From: an uncultured Oscillospiraceae bacterium
GTDB lineage: Bacteria > Bacillota > Clostridia > Oscillospirales > Oscillospiraceae
DNA length: 10,686 nucleotides
Assembly: GCA_958438185.1 (NCBI GenBank)
Contig: CAUBQU010000022.1
Location: forward strand, 1-10,686
Reading direction: 5' to 3'
Position numbers and translations under genes: made by a program. The notes beneath the pieces are model-generated. The model saw only the letters and a list, made by a program, of their open reading frames with translations, did not search any database and was not told the DNA's origin. Shown one piece after another: positions 5,961 through 10,686 of this stretch; the stretch's first letter is position 1, and each line of letters opens with the position of its first letter.

Positions 5961-6497
5961 GTGGAGGAGTATCCAATTTACGCGTTCCGCACCCGGGTCG
6001 GGACAGTGACTCGGCAGCCGGTGGGGCTGTATGATAACTGGACGGTGCAGTTGCCAGGGCAGAGCGGGCTGCTGCGGGTCTACCTGGTGGGGGAGGACCA
6101 GAGCGCTTTGCTGGGGACACCGGCCCCGGCGGACGATGGGCTGCGCTGCTGCCGGAAGCTGGCCAGGTCCAGCCAGCCGCAGGGAATCGCCTGCGCGGCT
6201 TGCTGCCGCCCGGAATGGGCCGCGTGGCAGCAGGACGGGGCGCTGCTGTGGCGTATCGCGGCAGACTGCGTGGAGGTGGCGACGCCCGGCGGCGACGAGG
6301 GCGCGCCGGTGGAGGATTTTCCCCGCCTGCAGCAGGCGGAGATCGACGGGCGCGTCTGGTGGGTGCGGCAGTGGTCCCTGGCGGCGTTTTACGCCGGCGG
6401 CAGCCCGGTGGATTGCGCTGTGCCCTTGCCCGCCGCGCCGCCGGAGCTGCCGGAAGACCCGGAAATAGCAGAAATACCAGAAATGCCGGGCGAATAA
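5961..6497 (+). CDS. Unrecognised Cys-rich cytoplasmic protein (178 aa)
   Basis: I do not recognise this protein. It starts at a GTG, 10 bases after AAGGGAG at 5944-5950; the ATG at 5951 is in another frame that soon stops. It has no signal peptide or membrane segment. Residues 1-45 look beta-rich (YPIYAFRTRVGTVTRQPVGL, then WTVQLP and LLRVYLVG). A cysteine cluster follows: C63 C64, then C78, C81, C82, in a CC-x13-CxxCC arrangement that could bind zinc. C103 and C152 lie further on. Tryptophans are frequent at 85-139 (EWAAW, LLWRI, VWWVRQW). The tail (159-178) is Pro- and Glu-rich and probably disordered. It has its own terminator and no same-strand partner downstream. Third-position GC matches the neighbouring genes, which supports it being a real gene. 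Confidence 0.68.
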   Translation: MEEYPIYAFRTRVGTVTRQPVGLYDNWTVQLPGQSGLLRVYLVGEDQSALLGTPAPADDGLRCCRKLARSSQPQGIACAACCRPEWAAWQQDGALLWRIAADCVEVATPGGDEGAPVEDFPRLQQAEIDGRVWWVRQWSLAAFYAGGSPVDCAVPLPAAPPELPEDPEIAEIPEMPGE

Positions 6498-6500
6498 AAG

Positions 6501-6534
6501 ACAGGGCGCATTCCAGATTGGGAATGCGCCCTGT
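6501..6534. terminator. Bidirectional terminator between converging genes
   Basis: CAGGGCGCATTCC at 6502-6514 pairs perfectly with GGAATGCGCCCTG at 6521-6533 around a 6-base loop, and A6501-T6534 extends the stem. On the + strand TTGGTTT follows; on the - strand CTTTTATT follows. It can thus end both the 178-aa gene and the ftsEX-M23 operon. Confidence 0.88.
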
Positions 6535-6586
6535 TGGTTTATGTGGTGTGCCCCGGTTGGGGGCGGATGTATGAAATGATATGAAA

Positions 6587-7897
6587 TTAGATGTAACCCA
6601 TCGGGTTCACGGTGGAACCGTTGTAGAAGATGGTGAAGTGTAGGTGGTTGCCGGTGGACAGGCCCGTCGTGCCGACGTAGCCGATGACCTGACCCTGGGT
6701 GACCGTTTGGCCAGCGGAGACAACGTAGCGGGTCATATGGCCGTACAGGCTGGAGAAGCCGTCGCCGTGGTTGATGGTGACATAGTAGCCATAGACGGAG
6801 TTGTAAGTCGCAGTCGTCACGGTGCCGCTCTTGGTCGCGTAGATCGGGGTGCCGCCAGGGGCTGCCAGGTCCACGCCGTTGTGGAAGCTGTAGTTGCCGG
6901 TGACCGGGTGCGTCCGCGGACCGTAGGCACAGGAGACATACGCACTGCCTGCCGGGAGGGGATACAGGAAGCCGGAGGAGGCGGGGGCGTTGGAACTATT
7001 GCCGCTGCTGCCGCCGGAAGAGCTGCCACCACTGGAGCTGCCGCCGGAGGAGCTGTTATTGTTCTGCTGCTGCTGGGCTGCCGCAGCTGCGGCAGCGGCC
7101 TGCTCAGCGGCGACGGCCTGGGTGTACTCCTGCTCCTTGGCTGCGATCTGGTCCAGCAGGGCCGACTCCTGGGATTCATAGTCGTCATAGAGCTTTTGCA
7201 TGGCGGCCGTATCACTCAGAAGCTGATTGATGAGGGCGTCGGACTCGCTGCGCTGGGATTCCAGGGAAGCCTGCGTCTCGGTCAGCTGGGCTTGGACGGC
7301 TTCCTGGGCGGTACGCTGGGCGTCCAGATCCGAACGCTCGGATTCGATCTGCTTGGCGACGTCCTGCAGCTGCTGCATCATTTCCTGGTCCGAGGAGGCG
7401 ATCTCCCGGATCATATCAATGCGGTCCAGCAGATCGGAGAAGCTGCTGGCCTTGAAGAGGATAGACCAGTAGGAGACCTTGCCGTTTTCCTCCATGGCCC
7501 GCAGACGCTCGTGATATTTCTCGTTGAGCTCCTGCTGCTGGGCCAGGGACTCGTCCAGCTCGCTCTGCTTTTCTGCAATCAGGAGATTGTACTGCTGGAT
7601 GAGCTCCGTCTGGTTGTCGATCTCCTCTTGTGTCAGCTCGATCTGCTGGTCAAGGGCGGCTTTTTGGGAAACAAGGTCCTGCGTCTTGGACTGGTTGGCG
7701 GAAATGCTGTTTTCCAGCTCTGTCCGCTGGGAGGAGATGTTCTCCTGCTGCTGCTCCAGTGCGTCGATTTGCGACTGGATGGAGGACGAGGACGCCGCAC
7801 TGACAGAATAGGCCAGCGATGCGATCAGGCTGACGATCATCGCAAGGGCTAAGATGCCAGCGACGATGGCTGCGATAAAACGTTTTTGCTTTGACAT
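6587..7897 (-). CDS. Membrane-anchored coiled-coil M23 peptidoglycan endopeptidase (PcsB/CwlO/EnvC-like FtsEX partner)
   Basis: This 436-residue protein is predicted to cut peptide cross-links in the cell wall under FtsEX control. Order: basic MSKQKR, a transmembrane or uncleaved signal segment (about 7-33), a long coiled coil rich in Gln/Glu/Ser (about 35-265) interrupted by GKVSYWSILFKASSFSDLLDRI as in CwlO/PcsB-type proteins, a low-complexity linker (about 267-309), and a LytM/M23 domain (310-436). Zinc ligands H339 and D343 (HNGVD) and H420 (HLH) are present, with H387 (LYGHM) and H418 as catalytic-site histidines, so it should be active. The start is the ATG at 7897, since AGGAGG (7910-7905) lies 7 bases before it; the frame remains open upstream but only as read-through over ftsX. 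It follows ftsX by 16 bp. Family knowledge says coiled-coil hydrolases of this kind are autoinhibited until docked on FtsX; that this one binds FtsX is inferred from gene order. Confidence 0.93.
   Translation of the reverse strand: MSKQKRFIAAIVAGILALAMIVSLIASLAYSVSAASSSSIQSQIDALEQQQENISSQRTELENSISANQSKTQDLVSQKAALDQQIELTQEEIDNQTELIQQYNLLIAEKQSELDESLAQQQELNEKYHERLRAMEENGKVSYWSILFKASSFSDLLDRIDMIREIASSDQEMMQQLQDVAKQIESERSDLDAQRTAQEAVQAQLTETQASLESQRSESDALINQLLSDTAAMQKLYDDYESQESALLDQIAAKEQEYTQAVAAEQAAAAAAAAQQQQNNNSSSGGSSSGGSSSGGSSGNSSNAPASSGFLYPLPAGSAYVSCAYGPRTHPVTGNYSFHNGVDLAAPGGTPIYATKSGTVTTATYNSVYGYYVTINHGDGFSSLYGHMTRYVVSAGQTVTQGQVIGYVGTTGLSTGNHLHFTIFYNGSTVNPMGYI
6971..7099 (-). repeat. Low-complexity linker tract in the M23 peptidase gene
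   Basis: The tract encodes successive runs of eight Ala, four Gln, three Asn and then three SSSGG units followed by SSG, ending before FLYPL. It joins the coiled coil to the catalytic domain and is likely disordered. Repeated CTGCTGCTG- and CCGGAGGAGCT-like triplet runs could vary in length by slippage. Confidence 0.75.
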
Positions 7898-7904
7898 AGG
7901 AATA

Positions 7905-7910
7905 CCTCCT
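7905..7910 (-). promoter_or_regulatory. Ribosome binding site of the M23 peptidase gene
   Basis: AGGAGG on the minus strand, 7 bases before the ATG at 7897, lies in the 16-bp gap after the ftsX stop. It fixes the peptidase start and excludes the longer upstream read-through. Confidence 0.8.
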
Positions 7911-7913
7911 GAA

Positions 7914-8801
7914 TTACACGTTGAGGAATTTCCGGATGGACATGACGCTGCCGAAAATACCAACAAACAGACCCGATACGGCGTAGGTCGCGACCATGAC
8001 CCAGACGACGCTCCCGAAGGGGACGAACTGGAACAGCTGCATGGAATCGACCTCGGCGATCTTTGTGACAAGCAAATCATAGATGCCCCACTCGACGAGG
8101 AAGGCGATCACGGCGCTGAATGCGCCGAGGATGAAGCCCTGCACGACGAAGGGCAGCTGGATAAAGCCATTGGTCGCGCCGACCATTTTCATGATGGCAA
8201 TCTCCTCTTTGCGGTCATACATGGCAAGCTTGACCGTGTTGGAGATGATGAAGAGGGAGACGACCAGCAGCAGCACGATGATGGCCACGGAGACGAATTG
8301 GACGACCCGCTCCATGGTGCTGAAGCCCTGGGCCAGCTCATCGTGCGCGGTGATCTTCGCCACGCCTTCGATGGCCTGCAGGCGTTCGATGGTCTGCTGC
8401 ATTTTGCTGTTGTCTTCCAGGGTGACGACGAAGCGGTCCCGGAAATTGGTGGACTGGACGCCGTCAAACAGTGTCGCATCGCCCTGTTCTTCGACGAAGT
8501 TATCCAGCGCTTGCTCCCGGGAGACGAACTCGGCCTTGGCGACATTGTCGATCAAGTTGATCTGGGAGCCAACGCTCTTGGCCTCGGCTTCAGAATAGCT
8601 TTCGTCGATATAGACCAGGATCTGATTTTCCTTTTCCAGATCCCGGACCATGGTATTGACATTGTAGAGGATCAGGGAGAAGCTGCCGACGATGATCAGG
8701 CAGGCGACGGTCACGCAGACGGCGGCAAAGGACATAAACCCGTGCTGAAAAATGCCGCGGACGCCCTCCCGGACCAGATAACCGAAATTATTGTTCTTCA
8801 T
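7914..8801 (-). CDS. ftsX: Cell division ABC transporter-like membrane subunit FtsX
   Basis: FtsX is the membrane half of the FtsEX complex, which passes ATP-driven movement from FtsE to a cell-wall hydrolase outside. The 295-residue protein has the expected layout: a short cytoplasmic start (MKNNNFGYLVREGVRGI), TM1 at about 22-46, a large extracellular domain at about 47-165 (ILVYIDESYSEAEAKSV, FVSREQAL), then TM2 at 167-189, TM3 at 216-238 and TM4 at 263-287. The cytoplasmic loop RKEEIAIMKMVGAT after TM2 is the conserved contact to FtsE. The start at 8801 was chosen by alignment to the family; the frame could begin 15 codons earlier (8846), but those residues lie inside ftsE and do not look like FtsX. 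It overlaps the ftsE end by 14 bp, suggesting translational coupling; no strong ribosome binding site precedes it. Confidence 0.96.
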   Translation of the reverse strand: MKNNNFGYLVREGVRGIFQHGFMSFAAVCVTVACLIIVGSFSLILYNVNTMVRDLEKENQILVYIDESYSEAEAKSVGSQINLIDNVAKAEFVSREQALDNFVEEQGDATLFDGVQSTNFRDRFVVTLEDNSKMQQTIERLQAIEGVAKITAHDELAQGFSTMERVVQFVSVAIIVLLLVVSLFIISNTVKLAMYDRKEEIAIMKMVGATNGFIQLPFVVQGFILGAFSAVIAFLVEWGIYDLLVTKIAEVDSMQLFQFVPFGSVVWVMVATYAVSGLFVGIFGSVMSIRKFLNV

Positions 8802-9477
8802 AGTTAAAATACCCGTCCATTCCGTCGCTGATGACCTTGCCCTCATTGATGGCGATGACTCGCTTGTGGAAGCGGTCGACCATGTCGGCCTCGTGGGTGA
8901 CGACGAGGACCGTCGTCCCCAGTGCGTTGATCTGCTCCAGCAGGAGCATGATCTCCAGGGATTTGCCCGGGTCCAGGTTGCCCGTCGGCTCGTCGGCGAC
9001 GATCATCGCCGGGTTGTTGATGAGGGCGCGGGCGACGGCCACACGCTGCTGCTCGCCGCCGGAGAGCTCATCGGGGTAGCTTTTGCTTTTATCCCCGAGG
9101 CCGACCAGGTCCAGCACGTAGGGCACGCGCTTGCGGATCTCCCGCTCAGGCGCGCCGATGACGCGCATGGCGAAGGCGACGTTTTGGTAGACTGTCTTTT
9201 TCTCAATGAGGCGGAAGTCCTGAAAGATGACGCCGACGGTCCGCCGCAGGTAGGGGATCTGCTTTTTCTTGATCCCTTCCAGCTCGAAGCCGTTGATATG
9301 GATGCTGCCGCTGGTGGGCGTGAGCTCCGCGGTCAGCAGGTTGATGATGGTGGATTTGCCGGAGCCGGAGGGGCCAACCAGAAAGACAAATTCGCCGTCT
9401 TCGATCCGGAGGTCGATGCCGCGGATGGCTTCGGTGCCGTTGTCATAGGTTTTGGTGACATTCTGAAATTCGATCAT
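8788..9477 (-). CDS. ftsE: Cell division ATP-binding protein FtsE
   Basis: FtsE is the cytoplasmic ATPase of FtsEX. The 229-residue length is typical. Motifs are all intact: Walker A GPSGSGKST (K41), Q-loop Q86 in VIFQDFRLI, ABC signature LSGGEQQRVAVARAL (138-152), Walker B MIVADEP with catalytic E163, D-loop NLDP, and H-loop H195 in VVTHE. YDNGTEAIRGID near the N-terminus is the A-loop region typical of FtsE. The ATG at 9477 is preceded by AGGAGA (9489-9484) at 6 bases. It is the first gene of the tight ftsE-ftsX-M23 cluster and lies 54 bp after the regulator gene. LolD/MacB-type ATPases are similar in sequence, but the FtsX partner settles the identity. Confidence 0.97.
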   Translation of the reverse strand: MIEFQNVTKTYDNGTEAIRGIDLRIEDGEFVFLVGPSGSGKSTIINLLTAELTPTSGSIHINGFELEGIKKKQIPYLRRTVGVIFQDFRLIEKKTVYQNVAFAMRVIGAPEREIRKRVPYVLDLVGLGDKSKSYPDELSGGEQQRVAVARALINNPAMIVADEPTGNLDPGKSLEIMLLLEQINALGTTVLVVTHEADMVDRFHKRVIAINEGKVISDGMDGYFNYEEQ

Positions 9478-9521
9478 ACTGCTTCTCCTGTGCCTGCTGC
9501 GCGTTGGCAGCGGGCGGTCTG

Positions 9522-9551
9522 GTTATAGCATTTATACCACCCGGTTGTCCC
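9522..9551 (-). promoter_or_regulatory. Possible promoter for ftsE-ftsX-M23
   Basis: On the minus strand an extended -10 (TGCTATAAC, hexamer 9527-9522) sits in the gap after the regulator gene. A -35-like GGGACA (9551-9546) lies 18 bases upstream, within the end of the regulator ORF. The predicted start near 9515 would give a leader of about 40 bases before the ftsE ATG. The -10 is good and the -35 only partial. Confidence 0.45.
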
Positions 9552-10629
9552 GGGAGTTGAGGTACTTTTTGACCATCAACGCGACCTTGAACACGATGGC
9601 GTGGTCAAATTCCCGCAGGTCCAGCCCCGTGAGCTTTTTGATTTTCTCCAGCCGGTAGAACAGGGTGTTGCGGTTGACAAAGAGCTTCCGGGAGGTCTCG
9701 GAGACGTTGAGGTTGTTCTCAAAGAATTTGTTGATGGTGAAGAGCGTCTCCTGGTCCAGGGAGTCGATGGAGTTTTTCTTGAAGATCTCCGAGAGGAAGA
9801 TCTCGCAGAGGGTCGTCGGCAATTGGTAGATCAGGCGGCCGATCCCCAGGTTTTCATAGCTGAGGATGCTCTTTTCTGTCTCGAAGACCTTGCCGACTTC
9901 GATGGCGACCTGCGCTTCTTTATAAGAATCGGCCAGCTCCCGCAGGTGATTGGAGACGGTGCCGATGCCGATGGTCGTTTTGATGAAGAGCTCGGTGCGC
10001 AGGGTATCTTCGATGGTCTGCGCCAGCTTGACCAGGTCCAGATCCTCCCCGTTGGGGGTGATCTGCTTGACGACGGCGATATCGCTCTCGTTGATGGAGA
10101 TCACGAAATCCTGCTGCCGGTCGGTAAACATGCCTTGGAGCACGTCCACCGCGGCGATGTCCGCGCGGCTGTTCTGCCGGACCAGCAGGACGGCGCGCTG
10201 CACGTCCGTCGCAAAATGCAGCTCCTTGGCCCGGATATAGATGTCGCCGGGCAGGATGTTGTCCATAATAATGTTTTTGACGAAGGTGCTCTTATCGTGC
10301 TTTTCTTCGTAGTAGATCTTGGCGCTGTTGATGGCGACATAGGCCATCAGGCACAGGCTCCGGGCGGCTTCGTCGTCGCCGGAGACGTAAACGGCATAGT
10401 CAAAGTAGGCGGCGTTGCCCGTCGTCAGCGCTTTGAAGGTTTTTTTGTCGAAGGTGATCAGAGATTCGGAAGAACTGCTGATCCGAATGGCAAGCTCCGC
10501 CCATTTTTCCCCGATGACTGCAATATCGGTACAGGCGATCACACAACCTTCGGAATCAATTACGCCGATTTGGCGGTTTGTCGCCTCCTTCATCTGGAGG
10601 ATGACATTCTGGAACATCCGATTGGACAT
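9532..10629 (-). CDS. PucR/CdaR-like transcriptional regulator
   Basis: This 365-residue protein probably binds DNA through a C-terminal PucR-type helix-turn-helix (about 302-352): FFENNLNVSETSRKLFVNRN then TLFYRLEKIKKLTGLDLREF and a final helix DHAIVFKVAL. The N-terminal part (about 1-125) begins MFQNVILQMKEATNRQIGVID and GCVIACTD, resembling the putative sugar-diacid recognition domain of CdaR-type proteins or a PAS/GAF-like sensor. The middle (about 190-285) contains IKTTIGIGTVSNHLRELADSYKEAQVAIEVGK, the GGDEF-like domain often seen in PucR regulators. No membrane segment is visible. The ATG at 10629 has AGGAGGG (10642-10636) 6 bases upstream; an earlier in-frame ATG (10662) lacks this. 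Ligand and targets are unknown. It lies 54 bp upstream of ftsE on the same strand, so it could be co-transcribed with or control the ftsEX cluster, but this is inference. Confidence 0.85.
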   Translation of the reverse strand: MSNRMFQNVILQMKEATNRQIGVIDSEGCVIACTDIAVIGEKWAELAIRISSSSESLITFDKKTFKALTTGNAAYFDYAVYVSGDDEAARSLCLMAYVAINSAKIYYEEKHDKSTFVKNIIMDNILPGDIYIRAKELHFATDVQRAVLLVRQNSRADIAAVDVLQGMFTDRQQDFVISINESDIAVVKQITPNGEDLDLVKLAQTIEDTLRTELFIKTTIGIGTVSNHLRELADSYKEAQVAIEVGKVFETEKSILSYENLGIGRLIYQLPTTLCEIFLSEIFKKNSIDSLDQETLFTINKFFENNLNVSETSRKLFVNRNTLFYRLEKIKKLTGLDLREFDHAIVFKVALMVKKYLNSRDNRVV

Positions 10630-10635
10630 ATCGTG

Positions 10636-10642
10636 CCCTCCT
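10636..10642 (-). promoter_or_regulatory. Ribosome binding site of the PucR/CdaR-like gene
   Basis: AGGAGGG on the minus strand, 6 bases before the ATG at 10629, selects this start over the ATG 11 codons upstream. The remaining 44 bases to the window edge show no convincing promoter. Confidence 0.75.
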
Positions 10643-10686
10643 AACTGTCGCATTTTTTGCACAAGCGCGATGCTGCTGCGCGTATT

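Noticed and set aside
6502-6533. 13-bp inverted repeat considered as a mobile-element end
   Set aside because: There is no transposase, target duplication or second copy nearby. Its place between converging genes, with T-runs on both sides, fits a bidirectional terminator.
6644-7852. 402-codon + strand frame opposite the M23 peptidase
   Set aside because: It is a Leu/Gly-rich shadow of a Gln/Glu/Asp-rich coiled coil; the minus-strand gene has full catalytic motifs and a ribosome binding site.
9601-10644. 347-codon + strand frame opposite the PucR/CdaR-like gene
   Set aside because: It is a shadow frame with Asp/Val/Gly bias and no recognised motif, while the minus strand carries a clear HTH domain.

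Overview
The window looks like a chromosomal stretch of a high-GC gut-type Firmicute, probably an uncultured Clostridia member near Oscillospiraceae/Ruminococcaceae. This is an inference from four things: the nnrD - lipoprotein - alr - mazF gene order, a BspA-like leucine-rich-repeat protein anchored by S-layer homology (SLH) domains, a clostridial-style ftsE-ftsX-M23 cluster, and AGGAGG-type ribosome binding sites. No rRNA, tRNA, CRISPR array, transposase or phage gene is visible.

Bases 1-3125 (+ strand) hold a housekeeping block. It contains the 3' part of an ADP/ATP-dependent NAD(P)H-hydrate dehydratase (nnrD, cut by the window edge), a small lipoprotein of unknown function that overlaps closely with it, alanine racemase (alr), and a MazF/EndoA-type mRNA endonuclease. 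The order resembles the acpS - lipoprotein (ydcC) - alr - mazE - mazF locus of Bacillus subtilis. Here no mazE antitoxin gene is present: 147 bp of non-coding DNA lies between alr and mazF. A hairpin without a good T-tract follows mazF.

Bases 3218-5831 form an independent unit. It has a well-formed sigma-A-type promoter, a short leader with an inverted repeat, an 807-residue secreted protein, three 14-bp tandem repeats starting on the stop codon, and a strong intrinsic terminator. The protein carries a signal peptide, 17 exact-length 23-residue LRRs, a Cys-rich CxxC module and three SLH domains. It is most likely a cell-wall-attached surface protein.

Bases 5961-6497 encode a 178-residue Cys-rich cytoplasmic protein that I do not recognise. 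A perfect 13-bp stem follows it, probably serving as a bidirectional terminator for the converging transcripts.

Bases 6587-10629 (- strand) hold a division/cell-wall cluster. In transcription order it is a PucR/CdaR-like regulator, ftsE, ftsX, and a membrane-anchored coiled-coil M23 peptidase. FtsEX is an ABC-type complex that controls peptidoglycan hydrolases such as PcsB, CwlO or EnvC (the last in Proteobacteria). The adjacent M23 protein is the obvious candidate partner. ftsE and ftsX overlap by 14 bp, and ftsX and the peptidase gene are 16 bp apart, so these three are almost certainly one operon. The regulator may share it, or ftsE may have its own promoter in the 54-bp gap.

Nothing here is clearly a new defence or mobile system. 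The most interesting items are the orphan mazF, the domain design and flanking repeats of the LRR-SLH gene, the unrecognised Cys-rich protein, and the regulator placed next to ftsEX.
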